A DNA stretch of 64,000 nt from Casuarina equisetifolia (lineage: Eukaryota > Streptophyta > Magnoliopsida > Fagales > Casuarinaceae). Positions 45,961-58,589 of the stretch are shown in pieces. The stretch spans positions 19,574,021 to 19,638,020 of the forward strand of contig CM052362.1 in the NCBI GenBank assembly GCA_028551475.1. Direction: 5' to 3'. The notes beneath the pieces are model-generated. The model ran no database searches. It was given only the letters and a program-made list of their open reading frames with translations, and was not told the DNA's origin. The first letter of the stretch is position 1; every line of letters starts with the position of its first letter. Position numbers and translations under genes: made by a program.

Positions 45961-47340
45961 AGAACTTTATAGTCTTACGATGCAATAGCTCATGAATGGT
46001 GCCACTAAAGGTGTCAATGATTCTAGAGCCATACCATTACTCTTTTTAGTTATAGATAATTTCATCTTTTGCTTTTCAAGTAAGGAAAAACCCTTATCAA
46101 ACTTTACTAAATGGAAGTAGGCTTTGAAAATCAAATGGCATTGCTAAAGTTTGAAATAAAAATTCTTCATGATTTTAAAACCATTAATTGTTTTTTTTTA
46201 TCATTAGCATCCACTTGAGATAGTTTTTCAATAAAACTAAAGGTTTGATTACATTGTTGAATCACCTCATTATAACTCTAAAGCATAAAAATAGCCTCTA
46301 CTTTCATTTTAAATAACTTTTAATGGGTACAAGGTAATCATAAAAAGCTTAGCAATTAATTCAACATAGTGTTGGCATCATTAGATGAACTAATTTCCAA
46401 AAGTTCAATAGAGTTTTCATCCATTCTAATACTTTTTGTGCCTTTTGTAATCCATCAAAAGCTTTTCCTGTAATTTTTTTATCTAGACAAACATAGTTTC
46501 CTTATTATAGAAACTTTTTAAAGTATTTTGATACATCTTTAACTTCCCTAGAAGTAAAGGTAACAATTTGTAGCTTTGAGTTACACCTTAAGAAAGTTGG
46601 GATCTATCACAACAACCATCATACAATATCTTACTACATCTTTCATTCTTAAAAGAGACGTACGAGTTACTACCTAGTTACCATGGCACAACACTAAATT
46701 GCAAAGGTAGCTTCTTCTTTATGTCTCACTTATACACAATTCACCTCTTGTGTGTCATAATCCTTAGCTTTAGATAGATCCTTGCTTCAATAGGCCTAAT
46801 TTCCCTTTGTTGCCACTTTTCTCTTGCTTTTTGAACTGCAATAGTTATAGTAAATTCTTCCTTAATCTCTTGTTTATGTTTTATTTCAAAATTTGTTGTA
46901 ATCTAGGATTAAAAAGTAGGTAAATTTTCTCCAAATCTTCTTGGGAAATGAAGATAAGAAATTTCTAGAGAATGGAAAGAGATTTGTGAACAAAGATATT
47001 ACAATCAAATATTCATCCATTGGATTAAAAGAAATTATTGCCGTTGAATTAGTTATTTCATAATTGTTATCAAACTTGAATGACTCATAATATGTCACAT
47101 AATTTTCTGTTAAGTGTTGGTTATCAACCAATACTTCCTAATTTGGAAAAATATTCTAAGTGAACAAGATTTAAATGCCTATGAATTTTCTTAAGAACTT
47201 CTTTCCAATAAACAAGATCTTGACCATGCCTTAACTAAACATGGTTAGCATGTTTCAGTTTCCCACATTTTTTCTTTTCTCTTGTGCTTATGATTAATTA
47301 TCACTTTAAATTAAACTTTATTTTTTTTATTCAAAATTGA
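45960..47340 (-). pseudogene. TPR/DnaJ co-chaperone pseudogene, array unit D
   Basis: Fourth unit, same orientation, anchor at about 47115, spacing about 1.37 kb from unit C. The TPR core and following linker can be aligned to the other units by the shared GAAGTAGGCTTTGAAAAT (46113) and ACAAGATCTTGACC (47213) anchors. It is strongly decayed. Confidence 0.65.
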
Positions 47341-48110
47341 AAACAAGTTAACTAGGATTAACTTTGATAATCAAGACATCAAAAGGTAAAAGTGAACTAG
47401 TTTATTTGCCCACATGTTAGTTCTAATGGATTAAAGTCTCAAAGTTCAATTTTAATTTCAACTTTTCCATCTTCCTCAACAATAAGGTGTATAAAGTGTC
47501 AATACTACCTTCATTGTTCTTAATATTCACTTTATTTTTCACAAAACTATTTTTACTTAATAAATCTTTGATGTTCAAATTCTTCATCATCGATAAGTGA
47601 ATGTGCTAGGCTTCCAACATTATCCTTATTACTGTTTTCAAATACAAGACTAGTATCATTAAACTTACAAAGTTATTTAATGCTAAATTTATTTTTCAAT
47701 TCATTTAGGACTTTAGCTTCCACACTTTTATCATAGAAACTAGCCACATTATTAGCATTGGCAAATCCAAACTCGTGCTTATGCTTAAGTCAACTCTATT
47801 TGTTTTAAACAAAAAGGCTTCACTTCCACTTTTACTAATCCCAAATCCATCGAAGGTTGAAATCTTGGCTTAAGATGTAAGTAAGGTTATACTTAAAAAC
47901 TCTAAATAGGTTAGAACATGTTAAAACTAGGGTTTAACAAGTATCTATTATGAATAGCAATTTGCAAGTATGCAACAAGACCTTGCATTAGGAAATCCTT
48001 TAATACTTGTGTGATCATTTTTGTGAAGGCTTTGGAAAATAGACGAATAAACTCATAAATAGCTTTGATGAGGAAGAACCTTCTTAGGTAGCTTTGTTAT
48101 CTTTCAAACT
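47340..48110 (-). pseudogene. N-terminal fragment and start of a further decayed array unit
   Basis: 47763-47890 resembles 39262-39410 and would lie 5' of unit D on the minus strand. From about 47940 the sequence again resembles the 3' end of a unit (AATAGCAATTTGCAAGTATG compared with AGTAGCAACCTGTGAATGTG in unit B), so a fifth partial unit may begin here. Decay prevents firm borders. Confidence 0.4.
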
Positions 48111-49290
48111 TCATAAAAAGTAAGGAAAAAAATAAAATGGGACCTAAGATGTGTAGTCAATGTGCTCCCAACACACCTTACATTTCTTCCATCTTTAAAA
48201 GGAACAAATCAACGTTTAAATTGAATCCTTACAATGAGATTTTCATGGTGCTACATGCTTTAGCACTTCTTAATTGATCACCATGTGCTACTACCACTTC
48301 AAGCAATCCTTTCTTCTCTCGTTTTTATGCTAGTTGCTTTGCCACGTTTGGTTTGAACCTTAAATTGTGCTTATCACCATCATTGTTTGGAAGGCATACA
48401 ACCACATATTGCTTTTAAAGAAATTTCTGGTGTAACATCACTATTTTTCAATTATTCCTTTAGATAGAATCAATATATTACAAAACCCAAAAACATTCTT
48501 TTTTATTTAAGTTTCGTGATAAAAGATCAACTTTTAGTGTAAGATTTTCATCTTATATACATGTCCCTACATACCAAGCAATATTGAGCTTAAAGCTATA
48601 TAGGGTGGAGTATATTTAACCTGGGCTCTTATATCATTTTAAAAAGCCTAAAGGTCTAACACAAAAGCTAACTTTAGATTTGGAAGATATATATATTTTT
48701 ATTTAAGTTTCACTTCAAGGGATCAAGCTTCAAGTGTGGAACTTCCATCTTGTACACAAGATTATTCTTTAGTTTTTCTAGGTTCATCATTTCCGACAAA
48801 AATAGCCTATTATAATTTTGTCTTGGAACAAACTCTCTGTCACAATTAAAACGCAATCATTTGTTTTACATTCTCAAATTTTTGCAATGGAAAGTTTCTC
48901 AAAGGCATGTTAGGTTTGGTTGGTTGGATCACCATTCTTCCTTATGCAATTCTGGTCTTATACAACCTTGTAAGGCTAATGACATCAAATAGGGAATTAG
49001 GTCTACATGCTTGGACATTTACTTGAAAGTTTTTGTACAACTGCTAATAAAGCAACCAATTTGTTGTTGCATAAACAACTTGTTGGTGTGAATGAAAAGT
49101 TGAGAGAATAGGGCTTGATAATCTTAAATACTCCATTATTATTGCAATTTTGTATGATCACTAAAGAAGTCCTAATATTTCGTAGGACCATAACATTCGG
49201 CCAATTCATGCAACAGTAAAATTCACGTAATTAGTTGATTCTCCTACTCTTCTTCTAAAACTAAAAACCAAATATGAGCATGTCAATTTA
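48110..49290. other. AT-rich interior of the repeat block, content unresolved
   Basis: I could not identify host or element coding sequence with confidence. It lies between the pseudogene array and the gag remnant and may be interior of the same decayed element. Confidence 0.4.
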
Positions 49291-50075
49291 AATTTCATAA
49301 GCTAAGGAGACTTTTTCTTCTTTAGGTGTTTAGTGGTACTTGAAGAACTTATAAAGTCATTGTCACCTTCATATTTAGGGAAGTCCAATTTTACTACTTT
49401 GGGTTTGCTCATTCTAGCATGGTTTGATTGGCCTCCACTAATGTGTAGTGGTGATGATTCTCTCAAATCTTCTAAAGTGCTTGGTTGGTGGTTTATAGCC
49501 ACAATCATTTGTTGGAGTAGATTTATCATTTGATCAAGTCTTATATTAGTATTTGACCTTGGATGGAAATTTTGTCGTGCCTAGATTGTTTCTCTTTGAT
49601 ACCATACTATAATGTGCCTAGGTATATGATCTTGTTCTTGGTTTTTTGGGTTGAACAACAAGGTTAAAGTTAAAAGGAGTGTTGTTATGTTTGTGACCTA
49701 TTGTGATAGGTGTAGGAGGAGAAAAGAGTTTGTGTGAAGGCTCAAGAAAATAAACAAAAAGTAACAAATCTCGATAGAGACATTTCTTTAAAGAAACTAG
49801 TACAACTTCATAAGACACATGCCTTCCCTGTTAAGTGGTAGGCTTTATTTAAATACAACTTCTTTATAATCATTCCATGCCAAATTGCTTTAATTACTCG
49901 TAGATATCATTTAAACATATCAGATAATAGCTATAAACTGTTAAATCATCATGGATAATTGATGTCTTTTGCGCTTGTATTGCCACGTGGCTTCTCATGT
50001 GAGGTGCTAAACCATCGTATGTAACGGTTGTCTCCTACAAAGGATGGTTGTGCATCTTGTCTTGTCATGGCTTCA
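49290..50075 (-). mobile_element. LTR-like repeat, primer-binding-site-like motif and gag remnant of a Gypsy-type fossil
   Basis: Minus-strand order is LTR-like sequence (about 50075 to 49610), then TGGTATCA at 49604-49597, resembling the initiator-Met tRNA primer site of many plant elements, then about 49530-49300 with a short gag-like remnant (KVVKLDFPKYEGDNDFI). The LTR-like part holds TATTTAAATA near 49850-49860, a possible promoter box. It shares about 220 bp with 39030-39250. The element is broken. Whether it spans the whole 39-50 kb block or is only a local fragment is open. Confidence 0.6.
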
Positions 50076-52407
50076 CACGTGCAAAGGTGTGATTGGGACA
50101 CCGTGGGAAAATGTGCCCGTGACAAACACGTGACTTTTCTATTGCATCAATCAAAACTAATTGTCACCAAAAAAAAAAAAAGAGTAAAAGAAACTAGATT
50201 TTTCTCGGGTTCCAGAAAAACCCAAAGAGTCCGCACGAGCCCAATACATGAATAAATATGTGTCAAAGCTCCATAGGCCCACTTACTAAGACCGCCACCC
50301 GGACGTAATTCCGAAAGCAGGGTTGGTTCCAATTCCAATTTCGCCTTTATAGTTTTCTCTTTACAACCTCTCTCGGTGTCTCGTCCCGTACCCCGCAACT
50401 CTTTTTTTTTTTAAAACCATTTTCATCTCCGCCGATCAGTTTCGCGGACTCTTGGCGATTTTCCTTCCTGCCAAACGTTCCCTGGACGCTGTCGACGCTG
50501 CATTTAAATCCTTTTGGTCTCCGCAGATTTACTCTCGCATATCGATCCCCGCACGTAGCTACTGGTACGTGAAACCGATCACTCCACTTACTCCCTTCTC
50601 GCATATGCGTACTTGTATATTTGAATGTATTAGACGTTCATAAAGTCGCGTTCTAATCGCAGATCACGTGCTGCGAAACCCTAACAAGCTTTGCTTTCTT
50701 TAATTGAACGAATCTTTTGCTGTCTTTGTGTTTCTTCTTGTTTAGTTCAATTCTCTCCGCTTTGTAGCTTATAAAATGGACTAGTGAAGTCAGCTTGTGG
50801 GAGCTGTGTGGTTGCCTTAGATTCAGTTGAGACCAGGACTGTGTTCCTTTGTTGGTGCTGTCAATTGGACGCTGAAATACTAAACGTACAATTTTTTCGC
50901 TTTTGTTTCTCTGATTTTCTTGGTAAGTATGAAAAGTTATAGGACTGTAATTTTGGCGATCTCATTTATTCCTGTTGAGTCTTCGTATGGTCAATTCTCT
51001 CTTCTCTCAGAAATATATTTATAGTGATTGCCCTGAGACTTGTTGTTTAAGTGTTTCTGATTATCTCTTTCTTGTTTATTAAGTAATTGTGGCGTCTTTT
51101 TTGTTCGTCGATTGATTTTATTAATTCCCATTTTTGTTTAAGATAGCTTCTTTTTTCTTTTTTCCAGCGGATTGAAAAGGATAAAAGAGATTACTTGTTT
51201 GTGTTTTCTCTTCAAAATTTTGAGTGGGCCTAGTTAGCATTCTTTCCTTTTTCGGTGCCATTCTTAAATATTACTGCATTGAGATTCTTGGATCTTCTTT
51301 TCTGGTTTAATTTTGAAAGAAAGATTGTTTTTCCCTCTTACACATTGTCAGTTAGTTTGGTGTATTTAATTTTTAGCTACGATTCTTAGGCTGTGCATCA
51401 TTGGTCTGTGCTCTGAGATGGATATGGGGCTCTAGGGAGGTTACAGCTTCACGCACAGATGCAGGACCATGATTGTGGCTTTTTGCATCTTTCAGTGAAT
51501 TTATCACTTAAAAGAAAAACTCTCTTTAATGCATATATGCTTGAGATGATAGATACATCTATGTTTTAACTGTGCATATTTAATTTGTAGTAATATGGTT
51601 GTATATGGATAGCTACTTAGATTAAAATGAAACTGATAGCTTCAGAAAATGTTCTGCATGAAATAGGTATTAAGTATGATGACTTGTTCTTTGAAATTTA
51701 GAAGTTGGGTAGAAAATATTTCTCAGTGTTCAAATTGGTTTAAGATGCTGGATTGTGGCAAGGACAGCCTGAGCGGTAGCCATCTGAAGGAAGATGCTTT
51801 ATCCTTACCAGAAGATTATTGACATTCTTTCCTGTCAATCATGTATATTTGGTGACCGAGGATAGGATTATATCTCTATCTTTGAAATTAGACGGCAACT
51901 TAGTGTACTTCTAGTATATGGGCCAAATACTGTAACTTTTTTATGATATAAATTATACTCAATGAAAATCACCTAGTTTACCTGTATGCAGCAACACGTT
52001 ATGACTTTATCTTTGGATGCGAAATATCATGCAATTAAGATTTTGGGAATTTAGCTAAAGCAAAAAGCGTCAAAGTTTCAAATTTCCATTGGTGTTTCAG
52101 TCTTATTAAAAGAATGCACCTGTTATCTCGTTTTGCTTGCCGCCTCTCTTTTAGAGAAGTGCTGTCTGCCATTACTCTTCTTTTAGTTATCTCGTCTGAT
52201 AGGACTGAATTACTTTTTACTTTTATTTTCCTAGAAATGAATGGGTAGTTGAGAAGTATTTGTCTCTAGTTTTGCCCTCATGACTTTGTCTAGTACCAAC
52301 GTACAGTCCTGTAAATCTATTCCGTTACTTCAGCGTTTGAAATAACATCTTTATATTCTGTTCAATGCTGTTATCTGAGCTACTGTGTTTAAAATTTGTG
52401 TTTGCAG
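50076..52407 (+). other. Promoter, 5' UTR and leader intron of the zinc-finger gene
   Basis: A likely non-coding first exon covers about 50400-50563, ending at the donor GCTACTG|GTACGTG. The leader intron runs to the acceptor TTTGCAG at 52401-52407, directly before the ATG, so it is about 1.84 kb. A telo-box AAACCCTAA lies at 50676-50684 and a G-box-like CACGTG near 50665, just inside the intron; both are common near plant promoters. The rest is T-rich intron with no exon I can see. Confidence 0.5.
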
Positions 52408-52699
52408 ATGCCAGTTGCAAAACTCAAGTCTTCTCATACTACAGAATTAATGAAACCAGACGTAAATGATCCTGTCGACAGTATAATCAGACAAGCAATT
52501 GGAAAAGAGCCTCTTCTGTCTTTCTCAAGGACCGGGGACAACCCAGTTCAATGGATCCAATTACTTAATGCTTTAGACCAGCAAGGTATTGGCAAATATC
52601 ACCTTTCAAGGATTAACGACTGCTTAGGAAGTGGGCATTTCTGTAGATCATTCCTCTGGTCTCAGTTAATTTGAGTCTGAGATTAACAGGCTAAACCCT

Positions 52700-52730
<31 letters not shown>

Positions 52731-55700
52731 GATAATATAAAAACGATGGCCTCCATGTGAAGAAACTAAGAATGCTTTTGAATGTGTGTTCATTCAAGAA
52801 GCTCAATGTTTTGCTAAGTTTGTTGGTCTTTCCTCTGGTGACTGTTACGACCAGAATGGACTCTAGTAACGAACTTCATCCCTGATAAAGTAGGATTTTG
52901 GGGCTAATGTAAGACATTGTTTGATGTAAAGTCATGTAGCTTGTTTTATCTGTATCAATTATTTTTGGCAGAGCTACGAGGTTGGCCTTTTTCCTCCCTG
53001 AAGGTGCAGATGCAGAAGTGTGACAAGTGTTCTCGAGAGTTCTGTTCACCCATCAACTACAGGAGACATATCCGTGCGCAACATAGGTTGAAGAAGCTTG
53101 ATAAGGTTTCTTACTGTATTTAAGTTGTTATGATGTGTTCCATCATTTGTTCCTAGGGAAAGGGTCTACGCGGGCAAGTTCGTTTGGGTGTTTTTCTTAT
53201 TTGGCGGCTTGTGGGGGGGGGGGGGGCGCGCAGTTTATGGTTTGGTTGTGTGGGTGGGGTTGGGGCGATTTCTAAGTTGAGGGGTGTTCTGTTTCGTGGT
53301 TCCAACCCCTTTCCCACAGCTCCAATGAGGCATCCCTGTGAATCGTTAGATAGTCAACCCATAAATCTAGGTACTGTCCTACTGCAACTAAACTTGGTTG
53401 TGAAGGATGAGTGCCTTTGATGTACCTACTGCCAGGACATGTTTATTTGAAAACTTATTGCATGTATTGATGCTTTTATATTAGTTTAGAATTTTTAATT
53501 TTGTCTTTCCACAATTGGGAACTTCCCAGTTCTTGGCAATGAGATCAGGCTGTTCCTGGTTTGTCAATTTTGATTCTTCTTTGTTTGTTGTCTCCTCAAC
53601 AATGCCTGATTTTTTCTAGATCCTGTAGGATTCTTCAAAGGATAGGGATTTGCTAGGAGCATTTTGGGACAAGGTAAGTCATTTCATTGCCAGCTTTCTA
53701 TGGCATCAAATGACTTTATCTTTTGATGATATGGTTCTTTATTAATCCCTTACGCAGCTCTCTTTGGAAGAGGCAGAGGAGGTTCTGTCATTCAATGATT
53801 TGATGTTGGAGGTAAAACTTCCTTATGTTTTTGTGCCTGATTGTCGGATTTTCTTACTTGCACAGGTTATGTCCAAGCCCTGTGGTATATGCATGCTTTC
53901 GATATAGTACATATCATTACTCTAATTGGGTTGGGTCCTGCTTTTGATAAGTGAACCAAAGCTGTGGGAGTTCTTTTAATTCCATCATAAACAAGTTGAT
54001 ATGCTGTAAACTTTCAGATTTATGATGAATTGTCGGATTTTCTTTTTGTGCCAAAAGTTAACTTCTTTTGATAAGTTTCTAATTTGATGCACTTTCTGAT
54101 AGTGGGATTGAGCTGTCTGGTGGATTAAGTTATATCTCCAGATATCGATGCAGTCTCATGCTTTGAATCTATGGCGTGAACTTCAAGTAGATGATTCGTG
54201 TTTGTTTGACATTTGTCAAGTTTCTACTGCAGAAGACAAACATTGCATGGATTTATTACTTGTCACTGACAAATGCTACCAAGTTTTCTCCTCCCCGAAA
54301 TAATGTGTTTCTAATTGGTCGTTCTTTTCTAGGGAGTTCCAGGGTCTTCAATTGTGAAGTCATTAACGACCCTTGTCAGGAAACCAGTAGTTCCTACTTT
54401 ACCGCAAGAATATTTGAGGGCTGGTTCTGCCCTTTTGGTAAGAGGACATCAATTTTCTTGCTGATCAATTTCATTCTTTCTGGTTTTATTTGCGACAAAT
54501 CACCATATTCTTTATTCCGTGCATGTGATACATCTGAGTCTTTGCAGGATGTTGTCCAAGCTCGAACTTCTAGGTTACCTATATCATCCCACGAGCTATT
54601 TGCCATCCTTGATGAAGCAAGTGAAGAAACATTTCTGTGTGGAACAGCAGAATCAATGCTAAAGTACGTTTTTGATGGGGAAGCTGGGAAGAGTAGTCTT
54701 GAAACAAAGAACTTGGTCGCTTGCACCAGCTTTTTGGTGGAACAGAAATTGGTACTTTTCTTTTTATTTTTTCTTCTCTTGTTTCTTATTCCTTTCCAGT
54801 TTTTTATGATAGTTGTCTTGTTACATTATCATGAGTATCTTTTTTGTTTCTTTTACCTGATAAGGTCAAAGCATGGCTTGCTGATAAGGATGCTGAAGCT
54901 TGGAGGTGGCAAAAATTGCTGGTGGAGGAGGAAGAAGCTGCTCAGAAAAGGTATATAACATCTATTAACTTTTCAACCAATTTGGGATCTTGAACTCTTT
55001 GCAATATTGTTAGTGGATTCTGGATTTTTTTTTTTTTTGGGTTTTGATTTCTTTTTTAATTATCAGCTCTCAGATCCTCGAGGGTTTCATGTGAATGCAT
55101 AATGATGTTGGGGAAGAAACTTAGGAAAATTAAAAAGAAAGATGTGTTTCACTTGCTTCTAAGTTGGAACATTTGTGTACTGATGAGGATTGTGGAGTCT
55201 TTTGGGATGAACATCCTTTTCTTTGTCGGGGTGGTGATGCATTGACCATTGTGTGCCTTTTAGAGAATGCTAGAAGTAAATAGGCCTTCATGGTCACAAT
55301 AGGACTGAATTATAGTCAATTAATGTAACTTCTTGTCAGAAGAACTAGGATGCTAGACACTCACTTTTTTGGCTGGTGAAAATCTCCGAGGCCTCGGCAA
55401 TTTTGTAGTACCAGAGACTGCAATTCAATGACTCTTACTTAAATTTCGGTTGACGGTAGCCAGAATTTTGGTTCACAGATTTGCATTTTCACAAATCTTG
55501 TTTTGTGGAAGTCTAAATCCTTTTTCTTTTATTGGTTTTGGCTTCTGAATTACCCTAGGAAAGCTGAGCTTTTGGAAAAGAAAAGGAAGAAAAAGCTTAG
55601 ACAAAAAGAAAACAAAGCAAAGGAGCAAAAACATGAGGAAGTAGATGCTAAGGAGGGAATTGGCAATACTTTGGAGACCATACCTATGCTGCCAGCAGAA

Positions 55701-56914
55701 GCTTCCAGCCTTGCCACTGTTTGTGATTCTAACACACCTGACTCAGAAATACTGCCAGATCAGGTTCCGCTATCTTCTGAGCCATTCGAAAATGCAAACT
55801 CTGATGAAGTGGGTGATGACTGTCCATCAGGTGATGCCTGTAAAGGTACTAGCCCGAATGTTGATCGGCGGATGGCCCAGGGGAGTGGTCGTAGGCATGT
55901 AGCTCCTCGATGGCAATTGCAAGCTAAATCACAAAGGGGAGTGCCAAGTGGTTTCTACCCGGGTCCAAATTCTCAAGCGTCAAAGCTGGGGATCATGCAA
56001 AAGCTCCATAGGGACTTGAGGCCTGTTCCAGTGTCCAATACCAATAAAATATGGAGCCGAAAACCTAAACCAGAAGCCTATGGGGAGGTTCTCAAGACCA
56101 GAATACTGGAAGAGACAGAAAACGGACCTGATCAAATTAAGAATCATGAGGTTTTGATTGGCTCTATATGTGTTGCACTCGGAGATTGTAGCCATGAGGG
56201 TAATGATCTGGCTAGAGCCCATGAAGATTCTCTGGCAGAGTATGAAGTGGCAAAGAAGGTTGACCTTCAGGAGAAGTCCATTAAACCCGTTTCTCTTCAG
56301 AGTGGCACAAATCGAACGACAACTAAGCTTTGGAGGCCAGTTAGCCGGCATGGAAGCAAACGTGTAATGCCAGTTCAGAATGGCAATATAGAGCATGAGG
56401 TGGATGTGAATGCTGAAAAGGACAATGATCAACTTCCCAATGAACCTTGTTTAAGATCCTATGCGGTGAGTGATAATAACGGCGATACTAAGGACAGCAT
56501 CAAACATCAGGCAGAAAGAGTCTGTGCTGAAAGCTGTGTGCATGCTGCAAAAGCTTTCCTTGCAAAGAGTAAGTTTTTTTTTTTAAGTAGTACTGTGTCT
56601 ATGCTGTAAATTGGCTTTGGAATTAACTGGCTAGGATCTCATGCACAGGATGGAAGGAGGCTATTGCAGCCGACCACGTGAAATTGGTTCTTTCCTCGGC
56701 TGAATCTGTAGGAAGCCCAGAGATGGAAAATGACTGCGAAGTGGTACCGTCAAACTTCCACAAGCGCAGCATTCTTGGCGATGCAGACAACCGATTGGTT
56801 AATGTAGGAGCTTACGAGTCTTCAACCGCCAGGAATGTTAAAGATAAGTACAGAACAAAGGCTGACAAGGGTGTCAAGAAAAAATACATTCCCAAACAGA
56901 AAAATTCAACCTAA
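52408..56914 (+). CDS. C2H2 zinc-finger protein of an uncharacterised plant family
   Basis: Nine coding exons, 693 residues: 52408-52585, 52972-53105, 53629-53673, 53758-53811, 54333-54437, 54548-54751, 54865-54950, 55559-56568 and 56649-56914. One C2H2 finger has Cys76, Cys79, His92 and His97 (CDKCSREFCSPINYRRHIRA onward), i.e. C-X2-C-X12-H-X4-H. The rest has no domain I recognise: a conserved-looking helical part (residues about 100-260), a strongly basic Lys/Arg/Glu coiled coil (AELLEKKRKKKLRQKENKAK) and a long disordered, Ser/Asn/Pro-rich tail ending in KKKYIPKQKNST. The basic tracts suggest nuclear location. A single finger may bind RNA or protein rather than DNA. The start ATG directly follows a leader-intron acceptor, so an additional upstream coding exon is not fully excluded. 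Confidence 0.78.
53210..53229 (+). repeat. Poly-G run in a zinc-finger gene intron
   Basis: An uninterrupted run of about 14 G followed by CGCGC, within a locally GC-rich stretch (about 53160-53300) of the intron 53106-53628. Such runs can form G-quadruplexes and are prone to length errors in sequencing. Confidence 0.8.
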
Positions 56915-57842
56915 GGGAGGGGGACGAGATGATGTTTGTTTTTCATTATACAACCATGCACAGTTTTTACTCACCATCATATTCTTAGCAGAGGTTCCAG
57001 TTTTACAGATGGCCTTCTGTCAGAAAATTGAAAGAAAGAAAAAAGGCTTTGCGGGAATTTTTTTATTTATTTTACAACTCCGTTCTTTTTCCTTGTGTTG
57101 GCAGAGATTGATTAGTGAGGATTTTTCTTTTTCTTTTTCCTTTTGCATTTGGATCAATTGTCTAGATTCTCTGTAATAATTCTGGTGCTTAATTAATGGA
57201 AAGGTCTTTTTTCCTCCACATTCTAAGTTGCAAGTACTTCACACTGAATTACAAACCCTTTGCATGATCGTACTTATACTTTCTTGCCAGTTACAAGGTG
57301 CCCTTCGGGGTTTTCATTTTCCTATTTAGAAGTTCGAGGTTCAAGCACATACCTGTTACTTGATTCAACTATAGACCAACTTTGAGCAGGGAGTGCAATA
57401 TACTATGCTAGTTAAAATGATTGATCATCTTATTAATGGATTTGTGCCCATGAACACCGAATTCTGTGGCTTGGGAATGGCTCAGGTGTCCGACTGAGGA
57501 CTCCCAGGGGATAAGATTAAAGAGGCCACACATTTGTTTTCACCCGACATAACGGGCCACGTGTCCTCCTTAAACTCTCGGAAGACTGCCACTTGTCCAC
57601 CTTCTTCACCTTAACCGCTTAAGCTCAGCTCAGCTCAGCTCGACCATAAATCCCGTCTTCCCAAAGTTTTCTCACAACCCTCCTTTACTCCTGCCCTGCA
57701 CCTTTTCCCGAGGAAATTTTAGAGCTTGTCTCAAGAAAAGAAAAAGCCGATAAACTTTCCTTCTTAAATGTTCCCATGTTCCTCATCTTGCCGATAACTG
57801 GGAAAATTATTGTCTGAAACGAAACAGGACGACACAGAAACT
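56915..57842 (+). promoter_or_regulatory. Intergenic region with promoter of the DUF7733 gene
   Basis: The first 300 bp are likely the zinc-finger 3' UTR. Upstream of the DUF7733 start lie a palindromic G-box CACGTG at 57558-57563 inside GCCACGTGTCC, which fits an ABRE-like element, and four tandem AGCTC units at 57622-57641. A TTG 33 bp before the ATG is in frame, but the ATG at 57843 is the normal start. Confidence 0.4.
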
Positions 57843-58589
57843 ATGTCAGGTGGGGTTGGTCCAACGGGCGATGACATTAGCCTTCCTACAGAGCAGGAAG
57901 ATGAACATAAACAAAGCAATGAGGCGACTTCCTCAAAGACTAACACCGAATCCCCAACACCTCCACGCAGATCCCGTTTCCTTTCTCTCCGGCAGCTCAA
58001 CGTCCTCGCTATCATGCTCATCTTGTCGGCCAGCGGCATGGTAAGCCCTGAAGACTTTGCTTTCGTCATCCTTTTCCTCTTCTATATATACTTTCTGTCC
58101 AAGGTGGCATTCCCAACCATCTACCCTTCGATGGAACCCTCGGTCTTTGATCCTCGAAACAAGATTCTTCGCAGCTACGTGTCTGTTGCTGCCATCATCG
58201 GTCTTTTTCTTCCAATAGCATACATCTTCCATGGGATCTTCGAGGGCGATAAAGAAGGAATCAAGGCTGCCGTGCCACATCTTTTTCTCCTCGCAAGTCA
58301 AGTGTTCATGGAAGGAGTGACATACTCGGACAGGTTCTCGTTGCCAATTCGTGTTTTTGTGCCGGTCTGCTACAACGCGAGGAGGATCTTTACCATTTTC
58401 GACTGGTTGAGTGCCGAGATCTCAAAGGTTGACGTGATGCAGGGACCCAAATGGAGGTTGCATGTTGGGAGAGCGCTCGCTGTTGCCAATTTGGCCTTCT
58501 GGTGCTTCAATCTTTTTGGGTTCCTACTGCCTGTCTATCTTCCTAAAGCTTTTAAGAGGCATTACTCGGGGTATAAAGTGAAAGACTGA
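57843..58589 (+). CDS. DUF7733 family multi-pass membrane protein
   Basis: An intron-less gene of 248 residues. The N-terminal 50 residues are acidic, polar and probably disordered (MSGGVGPTGDDISLPTEQED onward). After LRQLNVLAIMLILSASGMVS there are about four to five hydrophobic segments: near residues 60-75, 80-100, 135-155, 170-185 and 220-238. The motif EGDKEGIKAAVPHLFLLASQ followed by VFMEGVTYSDRFSLPIRVFV is highly typical of this plant-only family. The function is unknown; members are predicted plastid- or endomembrane-associated but nothing here proves location. The basic C-terminus ends YSGYKVKD. The start was chosen at the first ATG, which gives the conserved MSGGVGPT beginning. Confidence 0.85.
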   Translation: MSGGVGPTGDDISLPTEQEDEHKQSNEATSSKTNTESPTPPRRSRFLSLRQLNVLAIMLILSASGMVSPEDFAFVILFLFYIYFLSKVAFPTIYPSMEPSVFDPRNKILRSYVSVAAIIGLFLPIAYIFHGIFEGDKEGIKAAVPHLFLLASQVFMEGVTYSDRFSLPIRVFVPVCYNARRIFTIFDWLSAEISKVDVMQGPKWRLHVGRALAVANLAFWCFNLFGFLLPVYLPKAFKRHYSGYKVKD

